Source: Thiospirillum jenense
GTDB taxonomy: Bacteria > Pseudomonadota > Gammaproteobacteria > Chromatiales > Chromatiaceae
Direction of reading: 5' to 3'
Length of the DNA: 64,000 bases
Assembly (NCBI RefSeq): GCF_014145225.1
Contig: NZ_JABVCQ010000012.1
Location: forward strand, 1-64,000
Below, in pieces: positions 28,230-37,193 of this stretch; positions within the stretch are counted from its first letter, which is position 1, and every line of letters begins with the position of its first letter. A model generated the notes under the pieces. It was not told where the DNA came from and ran no database searches. It was given only the letters and a program-made list of their open reading frames with translations. The position numbers and the translations under genes were made by a program.

Positions 28230-28409
28230 ATGCAAAAATCTCCCGTTTCCAAACCGATTGTCGTTAAATCAGCTGATTTACCAATATGCTGTCCACCATT
28301 GCATGATGCAATATGGAACGCACACCCTCGTGTGTATTTGCCTATTGAAGATAATCCAGAACATCGGGCAATATGTCCATATTGCGGCGCTATTTATCAA
28401 ATGCAATAA
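28230..28409 (+). CDS. CHCC-type zinc-finger protein (NDUFS6-like)
   Basis: A 59-residue protein with the zf-CHCC pattern: Cys20/Cys21, a His in NPEH and the C-terminal CPYCGAIYQM. HPRVYLPIE in the middle is typical of the family. The bacterial single-domain members resemble the zinc-binding end of the complex I accessory subunit NDUFS6, but their function in gammaproteobacteria is not established. It is monocistronic, divergent from the thioesterase, with a hairpin 28 bp after its stop. An AGG nine bases upstream is a weak ribosome binding site. Confidence 0.88.
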   Translation: MQKSPVSKPIVVKSADLPICCPPLHDAIWNAHPRVYLPIEDNPEHRAICPYCGAIYQMQ

Positions 28410-28436
28410 TCAGTTGACTTTGATAGACTAAAGTAT

Positions 28437-28481
28437 GGAGAAATTCAGCGGTTTAATTAAATTAAAAGGCAGAATTTCTCC
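28437..28481 (+). terminator. Hairpin terminator after the zinc-finger gene
   Basis: The arms GGAGAAATTC (28437-28446) and GAATTTCTCC (28472-28481) are perfect complements with a 25-nt AT-rich loop. They are followed by CTATGTTTT. The loop is long and the T-run short, so termination strength is uncertain. Confidence 0.5.
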
Positions 28482-28618
28482 CTATGTTTTCAATCATATT
28501 GTTCAAATAAAACCGATCAAAAATTATTGAAATCTTTTTTGTCAGTTTTATAATGGTTACATTAAGTCTGATGTTATCAATCGAATATCGTCAATACGTC
28601 ATTTTTTTGACATAGTCA

Positions 28619-28634
28619 TGTGATCGGTTTCACA
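28619..28634. promoter_or_regulatory. CRP/Vfr-type binding site upstream of the GGDEF gene
   Basis: TGTGATCGGTTTCACA is an exact TGTGA-N6-TCACA consensus. It lies 137 bp before the ATG at 28771 and just after TTGACA (28607-28612). Between the site and the gene, TATTAAT (28645) and TAAACC (28656) are possible -10 boxes. If CRP is centred at -41.5, the transcript would start near 28668. Confidence 0.6.
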
Positions 28635-28770
28635 GTACAACCCCTATTAATGCCGTAAACCCGCCACTTTTTTAAAAGCGATTGCTAACCTCTTAATTTT
28701 AAGCTAAAAAATATTGGCGTTAACATTGCTTAAGTTTCTGGAAAATGCTTTTCAATTCGGGAAACTTACT

Positions 28771-29736
28771 ATGCACACCATGACTTATGCCGATACACCG
28801 CATCTTACTTTGGTCACCGCCAGTAATGAAATGCCACTGCTATCACTGCCGCCAGTCGAGCCAATTCAATTCCTACAAGCAATTATCAGTACGCTGGATC
28901 CGCACCACGCATTTACTATGTTGAATCATTTTTTAATGAATGTGATTCATCACACCGGCTGGGAATATTATTGGACACACGTCAATTCTATACCCACAGC
29001 GGCTACCCTGCGGCTCTCTGGTGGCAAAACAGATCGGCACAGTCTGGAATACACCTTAGTCTTTAATGACCGTGAGATGGGCGTATTAAAACTTATGCGC
29101 GGGCGACGCTTCACTGAGGCAGAACAGACACACATTGAAGCATTAATTGGTTTAGCCGCACCGGCATTACACAATGCATTGCAGTTTCACGAATTAAATG
29201 CACAATTAGAAAGGGATGTATTAACTGAACTTGGCAATCGGCGCGCATTAATGACACAAGGGCAGGCGTGGTTGGCAGATTGCGAACGCCAACAACGCCC
29301 TGCTAGTATGTTGGCATTAGATTTAGATAAGTTTAAATTAATTAACGATCAATACGGACACCCCACCGGGGATCGAGTTTTAATTGCAGTGGCACAGGTA
29401 TTGCGACAAGTAACACGCGCTGCCGATTTATGTGTGCGAATGGGGGGCGATGAATTTGTCATTCTCTTGCCTGGTGCAGATATTATTCAAGCGATGGAAT
29501 GCGCGGAACGGTTGCGTCATGCACTTACGGCATTAGTTTTAACAACACCTGAAGGGCAAACCTTAAATATCAGTGCCAGCATTGGTTTGGCGACTTATCG
29601 TCCAGGCTATACATTGCAACAATTATATGAAAAGGCAGATGCAGCGTTATACGCCGCAAAACACGCAGGTTATAATCAAGTTTTAGTGGGCAGTCGGAGT
29701 GCTGCGGCCCACCATCATCATACCCTTGTGCAATGA
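28771..29736 (+). CDS. Diguanylate cyclase with N-terminal GAF-like domain
   Basis: A 321-residue soluble protein. The N-terminal half (about 20-150) looks like a GAF-type sensor (YTLVFNDREMGVLKLMRGR). The C-terminal half is a GGDEF domain starting DVLTELGNRRAL, with the active site RMGGDEFVILLPG. The inhibitory I-site is present: RAAD lies exactly three residues before the RxGGDEF, so product inhibition by c-di-GMP is expected. The ATG at 28771 is preferred to a TTG at 28714. It is downstream of a perfect TGTGA-N6-TCACA site, suggesting cAMP-CRP control. Confidence 0.9.
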   Translation: MHTMTYADTPHLTLVTASNEMPLLSLPPVEPIQFLQAIISTLDPHHAFTMLNHFLMNVIHHTGWEYYWTHVNSIPTAATLRLSGGKTDRHSLEYTLVFNDREMGVLKLMRGRRFTEAEQTHIEALIGLAAPALHNALQFHELNAQLERDVLTELGNRRALMTQGQAWLADCERQQRPASMLALDLDKFKLINDQYGHPTGDRVLIAVAQVLRQVTRAADLCVRMGGDEFVILLPGADIIQAMECAERLRHALTALVLTTPEGQTLNISASIGLATYRPGYTLQQLYEKADAALYAAKHAGYNQVLVGSRSAAAHHHHTLVQ

Positions 29737-29774
29737 TGTTAGTTCAACTTTTTATTATCAATAGCCGTACATTT

Positions 29775-32700
29775 TTAACGCGCTAATAACGCATCAAGCC
29801 ACGCGCTCAGATGGTCATCTGTTTCAAGCAAAGCCTCGTTAATAACCCAGTGATGGAATGGTTCAGCGGCTGTTATTAACGTGTGATGTTGTTGTGTATA
29901 TTGATGAAGTGTTTCAGTCCACGCTGCCGTTTCATTCGGAATTGTGGACACAGGGAAACTCGTCGTGAGTGGAGTCTCTGCCGCTAATACTGCATAACCC
30001 ATTGCACCCCATTGCCATAATTGTTCCATTAACCGTGCGGTTGGCGGTAAATGCGGAGCAACGCAACCGTCCAAATCCAAATCCCGCAACGCCGTTGGAG
30101 TTTTAATTTGATGCGGATAGATTTCAGCTTGAATTGCTTGTGCTTCGGGCGGATTCCAGCCAATAAATACCCAATCAATCTCGCGTGCCAACTGCGGTAA
30201 AGCAGCAAATAACGGCTGCAATACGGCTAATTCTTTTTCACGTCCCACCCACCCAAAACGTGGGGCAAACCATCCCACTCGCAATTTACGCCATTTCTTG
30301 ATTTGTTTGCGTGGTTCTATTGCACCCCAGTGTGCTTGCGGCAAATACGGCGGCAATACAACAATATCAGAATGAAAATTAGCTAATAACTTCGCCGCCT
30401 GTGTATTTGGCACTATTAACCGCTGACATAATTGCGCAATCGCAGTTACTTGTGCAAATAATTTAGGATTTTCCGTCTCACTTAACGCCTCATTATGCAG
30501 CAAAGTTAATAGCGTATCCTCAACTGTAAAGACGCGGAATAATTCGGGCAACACCGCAGCATAATCCGCCAATACCGCCTGTGATGTATTAATAAAAGCG
30601 CGATGCACTAATAATGTTGTTGGACGAGCGCGTACTAATTCCGTAGCACTTGGCAACACACGCTGTTTGCCAAATTCGGCTGAACAAATAAAATGACACA
30701 ATTGTTCTGCACTTGTTAATGCCATTAAAGGCGCAATCACGCGCTGTTCAATTGCAGCTCGCTCGGGTAATAAAGCGACGACTCGCGGCAATGGTTCAAG
30801 AATAGGATGCCAAGGGACATCCATCACGCCATCAATCACCCAATCTGTATCGCGCACACTGAGATAACGATGATGCGCCGGATCATTTTGATAAATATTT
30901 AACCAGCGTTGATTAAACTGTTGTGTCAATTTTTCATTAACCGCTGTTGATGCAGCATCTTGCGTACTATCATTTATTTGTTGAATTAATGTGACGTGTG
31001 GCGTCCAAATGATACGATAGCCTTGTTGGCGCAGTTGTAAACATAAATCAACGTCATAATAATGCTGCGAAAATGTTTGTTGATTAAAACCGCCCATCGC
31101 TGCAAATACATCATGGCGTACACATAACCCTGGCACTGCCACTGCTGAATACTCTTGTGTGACTTGCAAACGCCCAAGATACCCAGGTTGATTTAATAAT
31201 TGTGCGCCACCAAGCGCCTGCGCTCCATTACCCATGCCAATAATCACGCCAGCATGAATAATGTGTTGTTGTGGATCAATCACTCGACAACCAACCGCGC
31301 CGACATCATTCTGTATTGCTAAAGCCAGTAGTTGCTCTACCCAATGATCTTGTGCAATAACCGCCGTAGCCGTTAAAAAAATAAAAAACTCGCCTTGTGC
31401 CGCTTCCGCCGCATAATTAAATTGGATTGCTAAATCACTTCCATAGGGGGCGGCAATTACTTGAATACGGGGATCGCGGTGTGGTAATTGTGCAAATGAT
31501 TCGCGGGTTGTGGCATCACCTAATTGCGTATCTGCAATAATGATTTCGTAATGCGGATACAGGGTATTTTGCAAGATGCTATCAAGACACACAGATAAAG
31601 GTGCGGCATTAGATTCAATCGCAACAAGAATTGAAACACGCGGCTGATAAGACAGTTGGTAATCAACAAAAAACCGATCCGGTAATAAACCAGGACATAC
31701 TGATGCGTTGATGCCACAGCGGGTCAAATGAGATTGCAGAATAGGTTGCGCGGTTTTTATCCAATCTTCTGGTGCGTTATTGAGGTCTTCTGGTACTGTC
31801 AATAACAATTCATCAATATGCCCTAAACCCTTATTACCATACAGTTCAATCGCCCGCAATGCAGCATAAAATGCCCATGCTCGGGGTGATGTTAATAATT
31901 CCGTTTCTAATGCTTGCCACAATTCTCGGTGAACTAAAACAGCTTGCCCGATATACGCACTGCTGCGCAGTAATTCAAGATTGACAGCGGGTTTGCAATC
32001 AGGATTGAGCGTTTGCCCGTCCGAAGATAAATGATCTTCATCACAATAGACACAACGCCACGTCGAATGTTGCTGCGCTGTTAATAATAGATAGCAAATA
32101 AATCCAGGGTCTAAGCGTATGCCCGCCGTGCCAATCATTAACCAGCTATATGGTGATTGCGTAAAAGCGGTTTTGATTGCATGGTTGAATTGAGTTGGAT
32201 CAGTGACCGTGACCCAGTCCAACATTGATTCAGTTTCAAATAAAGCGTTTGGACAGGATAGGGGAGAAATAATTGTTAAATGCCAATACGCGGGGATTTG
32301 GGCGGCAAGTGAATCAATCGTATCGGCGAGTAGTTGATAGTCATCATCATTATAAACAAATAAAAAGAAATGCACCCCTCGATCAGGGCTATCAATAATT
32401 TCAGGTTGACTAATCAGCAATCGTTGTATTGTCGCAGGCGTTAATCGGTGACGTTCTCGCCAGGTAGCATAGGTTTCTTCCGCTGGTGCAGTGTTGTCTA
32501 ATAATTTTTCTGATTCGGATTGTTGATTATTTGCTGGACGAGCGCGAATTAAAATCTGAAAGGCTTGTAATTCAAAAATGTCTTGTTCCGTTAGATCGTT
32601 GAGCGTAAGTTTGCCAATGGTGAGGTTGTCACCGGGTGTTACAGTTGATAAATCAATAACCTTTTTTTCTTCCGTATGAGTCTGTGGGTTTTCAACAATA

Positions 32701-34619
32701 AAATCTAATTTGGAAATAACGACGGAGCCAATCTCATCAACAATATAACCCGTTTCCGAAAAGAATTTATGAATTTCATTTAGCGTGAAAAAACGAATAT
32801 GGGTGACATCGAGTAAACCAGCTTCACGATAAGTCCAATTACCGTGCGCAAGATCAGAGAGTAAACTGAAATGACGGCTATTGGGTAAACTGACAAGAAC
32901 TTGAGCATCAGCAGTGAGATATGGTTTTAAGTTTTCAAGCACCGCCCAGGGATTATAAAGGTGTTCAAGAACATCGCCAAAAAACACAGTATCAATAGAA
33001 TTAAGCGGTATTGCATGTTCAGTAAAGTCGAGTTTTTCAATACTCTCTACAATGACTTGATCGAGTTTTATTTGCGCAATTTTTGCGGCAGTTTGATTTA
33101 ATTCTACTCCGATGACAATAGTATCAGGATATTGCCGCTTAATTTCAGCACCTGTTGCGTCTGCTGCGCAACCCATATCTAAAACATATTGCGGCGGATG
33201 TTTTAATAAAGCAATTAATTCATGACATACCCCGCTGTAATAATCGATACTAACATCATCCAAAGTTGCTGTTCGTGCAGAGAGCGCTTGCCAAACGTAA
33301 TGCGGTGGTTGCAGCGGCAATGAACTTCTTGAAGGTTTTTTTATTTTTTTGGCTAACTTTGCCATGAGTGCTGCAACCCGTTCAGTGGCGCGGCCGTCAA
33401 CGCCAAGGTTGTGATAACTCGCGGAATCACGCATTTGTTGTACATGTTGTTCTCGATAATGTTTATCTATGATAAGCCGCTCAATTTCACACGCGAGATG
33501 TTGTGGTTCGACTTCAATAACACCTGAGTTAACATCAAAACAAGGACCTAAAATTAAACCCAGTTCATACATTAAATTAATAGCGGGCGTTTCCGCGATC
33601 AGTGCTTCTATCAGCAGACCAGAATCAACTGCAACAACCACATCGGCAATAGTGACAATTTCAGCTGTATCAGCTAAAACGTAAAAGAAATCTTCTACTC
33701 CGCAGTTTTTAGCAAGATTGCTAATAGTTTCTAGGGTGGTTGCTTTAAACGCATTTTGCGGACGATCTTTAATGACAAAATTAGCCTGAATACCCTTATC
33801 AAACAACTGTTTGCAAGCGGAAAAAAAGTGTTTAATTGTTTTTTCAAAAACAAGAGGATCACTAAAAGAAGTGAAGTAACCATGCCATGTTGTGCCGAAA
33901 ACTATTATAGGTCTATCAGGATTAAACTTATACTTTTCAATAATATAAATTCGCGTTGTCAACTTTTGTTTTTTTAGCTGTGAATAAACATCGGCATGAG
34001 GTGCGCCGGTGACAAAAATTCTGGAAAGATCGAAACCGAAATCTGCATAGGCTTCAAGTGAACGATGATTGGCAACAGCCAAAAAATCGGCGTATAGACT
34101 ACTGTGTATTGTAAAAGGGTTCTGGGTAGTAAAAGCGTGTTCAACATGTAAGCTCGGTATGCCCATTGACTTAGCCCAACTTATGACCGCACGAGCTAAC
34201 GCCATGAAATCTTCATTTACTATAACTAGCTCAATATCGTAAAAATTTGATGCCTCACACAGTCCCTCGAAAAGAGTTATACCAGCTATCAAACTATTAA
34301 TTGCTACTTCATTAAAGACAAGATGAGAAGTATTTTGATTGACACAAACCTGGTTAAAGTAAGAAGCAAATTCGTTACTTAAACCATAAACTAACTGACG
34401 ATTCTTGTCTTCAAAGACGAGATTGAGACTATTTATTTGCTCTTCTATCAAAAAATCTTCAATTCGTAGTAATTGATTTCCCGTACTCTTTACTAAGGTA
34501 TGCAAAGATTCACGATACAAAACACTAGGAACTAAAACAGAAATCGATTTTTTGTCTAAAAAACAACGCAAAACTGGATCGTTCTTTTCCCAAAGTAAAG
34601 AGACAATGGCTCTATTCAT
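29775..34619 (-). CDS. Giant fused protein: CDP-glycerol-transferase-like, methyltransferase, two GT2-like and GT-B-like regions
   Basis: A 1614-residue cytoplasmic protein. Residues about 1-430 look like a GT-B capsule/glycerophosphotransferase-type domain (IVFGTTWHGYF, AVDSGLLIEALIAETPAINL). About 450-640 is a class I SAM methyltransferase (YVLDMGCAADATG, VFFGDVLEHL). About 740-980 is a partial GT2 (VYCDEDHLSSDG). About 1000-1250 is a second GT2-like domain. The rest ends in a glycosyltransferase-like region (RVGWFAPRFGWVGREKEL). In the second GT2 the usual NND-type metal motif is TAT (FLTATAVIAQDHW, near residue 1080), so it may be inactive. It overlaps the preceding gene by 8 bp and ends the glycan cluster. 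It is paralogous in part to the product of 48791-52249. Confidence 0.8.
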   Translation of the reverse strand: MNRAIVSLLWEKNDPVLRCFLDKKSISVLVPSVLYRESLHTLVKSTGNQLLRIEDFLIEEQINSLNLVFEDKNRQLVYGLSNEFASYFNQVCVNQNTSHLVFNEVAINSLIAGITLFEGLCEASNFYDIELVIVNEDFMALARAVISWAKSMGIPSLHVEHAFTTQNPFTIHSSLYADFLAVANHRSLEAYADFGFDLSRIFVTGAPHADVYSQLKKQKLTTRIYIIEKYKFNPDRPIIVFGTTWHGYFTSFSDPLVFEKTIKHFFSACKQLFDKGIQANFVIKDRPQNAFKATTLETISNLAKNCGVEDFFYVLADTAEIVTIADVVVAVDSGLLIEALIAETPAINLMYELGLILGPCFDVNSGVIEVEPQHLACEIERLIIDKHYREQHVQQMRDSASYHNLGVDGRATERVAALMAKLAKKIKKPSRSSLPLQPPHYVWQALSARTATLDDVSIDYYSGVCHELIALLKHPPQYVLDMGCAADATGAEIKRQYPDTIVIGVELNQTAAKIAQIKLDQVIVESIEKLDFTEHAIPLNSIDTVFFGDVLEHLYNPWAVLENLKPYLTADAQVLVSLPNSRHFSLLSDLAHGNWTYREAGLLDVTHIRFFTLNEIHKFFSETGYIVDEIGSVVISKLDFIVENPQTHTEEKKVIDLSTVTPGDNLTIGKLTLNDLTEQDIFELQAFQILIRARPANNQQSESEKLLDNTAPAEETYATWRERHRLTPATIQRLLISQPEIIDSPDRGVHFFLFVYNDDDYQLLADTIDSLAAQIPAYWHLTIISPLSCPNALFETESMLDWVTVTDPTQFNHAIKTAFTQSPYSWLMIGTAGIRLDPGFICYLLLTAQQHSTWRCVYCDEDHLSSDGQTLNPDCKPAVNLELLRSSAYIGQAVLVHRELWQALETELLTSPRAWAFYAALRAIELYGNKGLGHIDELLLTVPEDLNNAPEDWIKTAQPILQSHLTRCGINASVCPGLLPDRFFVDYQLSYQPRVSILVAIESNAAPLSVCLDSILQNTLYPHYEIIIADTQLGDATTRESFAQLPHRDPRIQVIAAPYGSDLAIQFNYAAEAAQGEFFIFLTATAVIAQDHWVEQLLALAIQNDVGAVGCRVIDPQQHIIHAGVIIGMGNGAQALGGAQLLNQPGYLGRLQVTQEYSAVAVPGLCVRHDVFAAMGGFNQQTFSQHYYDVDLCLQLRQQGYRIIWTPHVTLIQQINDSTQDAASTAVNEKLTQQFNQRWLNIYQNDPAHHRYLSVRDTDWVIDGVMDVPWHPILEPLPRVVALLPERAAIEQRVIAPLMALTSAEQLCHFICSAEFGKQRVLPSATELVRARPTTLLVHRAFINTSQAVLADYAAVLPELFRVFTVEDTLLTLLHNEALSETENPKLFAQVTAIAQLCQRLIVPNTQAAKLLANFHSDIVVLPPYLPQAHWGAIEPRKQIKKWRKLRVGWFAPRFGWVGREKELAVLQPLFAALPQLAREIDWVFIGWNPPEAQAIQAEIYPHQIKTPTALRDLDLDGCVAPHLPPTARLMEQLWQWGAMGYAVLAAETPLTTSFPVSTIPNETAAWTETLHQYTQQHHTLITAAEPFHHWVINEALLETDDHLSAWLDALLAR

Positions 34620-35142
34620 TTTGCAAAAATATCTCGGGGTTAGAGAACAGTTCTTGTAGCATTTGGTACTCAGTTAAAGCACCAAATTCAACATTTTTGA
34701 AAAAAAACACTTCCGAAAATTCAAATTGTTTGTACCATGTTTTAGTGATAAAAAGCACTTCTTCATCCCTAACATGACGTTTTGACCAATTCGCAAAAGT
34801 TATCAGTAAGTCATCAGGTAACCACGACGGGAATTTGTCACATACCAAATTGCGATCCCCGTGCCAACAACGGCTATAAAGTACATAAAACAACACCTGA
34901 TTACGCAGCGTATCGAGGAAAGAAACTAGATTCTGAGACCAGATGAAAAAATCAACATCAACTTCTATATTTTCAAGAAAGATTATAAATTCAAATAAAT
35001 GTAAGTCCTTTTCTTTCCAGTTAATCATTCGTTGCCAAGAGTAATAGTAATCATTAGTTTCAGAGCATAAACAAGCGATTACAGGAGGTCTTCCGCAATA
35101 AATATGTCTGAAAAAATCAGCAATTTTTCTAGAATTTTTCAC
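34612..35142 (-). CDS. Hypothetical protein in the glycan cluster
   Basis: A 176-residue protein that I do not recognise. It is rich in aromatic residues and Asp/Glu, has no signal peptide or membrane segment, and is strongly AT-rich in codon use. Its stop lies inside the start of the 1614-residue transferase (8-bp overlap), so the two are translated together, and it follows a methyltransferase gene by 43 bp. It is probably a partner in glycan synthesis, judged by position alone. Confidence 0.6.
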   Translation of the reverse strand: MKNSRKIADFFRHIYCGRPPVIACLCSETNDYYYSWQRMINWKEKDLHLFEFIIFLENIEVDVDFFIWSQNLVSFLDTLRNQVLFYVLYSRCWHGDRNLVCDKFPSWLPDDLLITFANWSKRHVRDEEVLFITKTWYKQFEFSEVFFFKNVEFGALTEYQMLQELFSNPEIFLQNE

Positions 35143-35185
35143 GGCAATCTCAGTGTTGTACCCTTATTAACTAATTGCCAATGTA

Positions 35186-36196
35186 CTACCCAATTTTTCT
35201 AGCAACTAACAGCATGTTAGATGAGAGAAGATTTTGAGACAAAAAAATCTGAAAAGCTTCACCTACTTCCTCCCATTGTTCTATTAAAATCTGTTTTAAG
35301 AAAGGATAACCGCTTACATCGAACTTACCTGAGAGAATTTGCTTCCGCACCAATTCCGCATCAAGTTCTCCCGGAGTTCGTTTTTCAATCAAATCAAAAC
35401 CACATATTTTTAACAACATAGTCAGAGAACTGACGTTAAATAAATTAATGTGTTCATTATCGACAGCGCTAGATTCCTGTCCCAGTGTGGTTATGTCAAA
35501 ACCTTTAGCATTAGGACACGTTATGATCAGTATCCCGCCTTCGGCTAGTAAACTGTGACACTTGCTTAAAAAGTCTTTAGGACAAAAAAGATGCTCAATT
35601 ACTTCAAAAGTAACTATTACATCAATAACCTCGTTACCAAATTCAATTTTTTCTATAGGTTTTTCAACTATATTGATACCACGATTGCGGCAGGTTTCTG
35701 CCAAGTCTGGAGTGGGTTCTACCCCTATAATTTTATTAAAAATACCAATTTTTTGCATTTCTTCGCAGAAAATTCCAAACCCTGCTCCAACCTCTAAAAG
35801 AGTGTTCGTTTGAACGTTTAATCTTTTACAAATTTCAACAACCTTTTCGACTCTTGGTTTAAATATTTTCTCACGCCTAATTGCTTCTGAAGCAGGGAAT
35901 ATATACTTGTTCCAGTAGGCATAGTTTTCTGAGCAAGCGTAATATTCATCTAAATGTTCTGGTTGAGGACGTGGGTTAGCATACAACGTACCACAACACT
36001 CACAAGCCACAAATTGAACTTCGTATTTTTCATAGACTTTGTGACTCTTATTAAACCCGCAGGCAGGGCAGTTGACAGTAATAAACTCATGTTTGTGTCG
36101 TAGCAAGCGTCGGATATCTGCTGCTAAACGATCAGCTTGATCTCTCATTAACTCATCTGGTCGAATCTCTGATTCTTTTAACATAGTAAAAGCCAT
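35186..36196 (-). CDS. Zinc-binding class I SAM-dependent methyltransferase
   Basis: A 336-residue methyltransferase of the type found in surface-sugar clusters. An N-terminal zinc-binding region (CPACGFNKSH, then CECCGTLYANPRP) is followed by a Rossmann SAM domain with motif I LLEVGAGFGIFCEEM and VIVTFEVIEHLFCP. A C-terminal region continues to GEAFQIFLSQNLL. Related proteins are C- or O-methyltransferases acting on nucleotide sugars or glycan ends; the acceptor is unknown. AT-rich. Two in-frame Met near the start (36196 and 36184) are equally possible; neither has a clear ribosome binding site. Confidence 0.8.
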   Translation of the reverse strand: MAFTMLKESEIRPDELMRDQADRLAADIRRLLRHKHEFITVNCPACGFNKSHKVYEKYEVQFVACECCGTLYANPRPQPEHLDEYYACSENYAYWNKYIFPASEAIRREKIFKPRVEKVVEICKRLNVQTNTLLEVGAGFGIFCEEMQKIGIFNKIIGVEPTPDLAETCRNRGINIVEKPIEKIEFGNEVIDVIVTFEVIEHLFCPKDFLSKCHSLLAEGGILIITCPNAKGFDITTLGQESSAVDNEHINLFNVSSLTMLLKICGFDLIEKRTPGELDAELVRKQILSGKFDVSGYPFLKQILIEQWEEVGEAFQIFLSQNLLSSNMLLVARKIG

Positions 36197-36352
36197 GTAG
36201 TTATAAAATAATAGAGAAAACTAAATGAACGCAACATCCGCAGTGCATTTATTGATAGGAAATCAGCCAAGTCAATTTTTTCAAGTGCTTTGATTCAAGA
36301 TGTCCTACTAAAAATGCACCACACTTATTCTAACTTTACTACAGCGTTCGAT

Positions 36353-37161
36353 TTACAAGCGTATTGAACAAGAACCAAATACACTACACATAAACATCAA
36401 TTTCCACCGTTGTTCTTCAGCAAAATTTAAAGTCGATGGGTAATTCTTATTTTGCAATAAACAAGGAGGTAGAACATGCAGATTAATAAACTCTTGCTTT
36501 ATTTCTTTAAACTTAAACCCATTTAATTTATATCGATAAGACAAAGGATTTTCCCTAATATTATAATAGGCACCTTTAGACAAAGCAGAGTCCGAAATCA
36601 ACTTTGAGAATTCAGAGCGATGGTACCTGTCCGGGATGAAGTTATTTTCGAAGAAATCAATTGTGTGCTGATTTAGACTGAACAAGTCAAATAAACTATT
36701 AGAGTGGGTGACAACTAGATAGCCTCCTGATCGAACAATTCTAGAAGCCTCTTGATAAAAAGTAAGTTCTTCTTCATTAGTCAAATATGCTAAGACATTA
36801 AAACTTAGCAATCCATCTAGTGATGCAGAAGGGATTTTTTTAAGATAATTAACATCAGAAACTTGAATTAGACAGGAATCAACTCCTAAATTGGTTAATC
36901 GCTGCTGTCCAATTTCTACCATTTCGGGAGAAATATCAATTCCTTCAATGTGACATCCCATTTCTAAAAACCAGGGGAAAAAGACAGCATCTCCGCAGCC
37001 AAAATCAAAAATTTGCGATTGCGGTTTAAAAAGTTCTGCGGGAATCAGCGACCGAATAACATCTATTCTATGTTATAGTCATTTTTTAAAGCATCCGAAT
37101 ATTGCTTAGCCTCATCTGTCCAATATTGTTTGGAGTCAATATCTTGACCTAATTTTTCCAT
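36353..37161 (-). pseudogene. Class I SAM methyltransferase with a single frameshift
   Basis: The open C-terminal part (36961-36353) lacks methyltransferase motif I. The missing piece is found just upstream in another frame, reading RIDVIRSLIPAELFKP and then the motif I segment IFDFGCGDAVFFPWF, joining the open frame. The true start is the ATG at 37161 (GAGAGG upstream), beginning MEKLGQDIDSKQYWTDEAKQ. The frame from that ATG hits TAG at 37065-37063. The shift must lie in the 13 bases 37063-37075, because each frame has a stop on the far side. One added base would give a 269-residue protein. It may be a recent pseudogene or a sequencing error. Confidence 0.8.
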
Positions 37162-37193
37162 AGTTGCTCGCCTCTCTTATTTCAAGAACTTAA

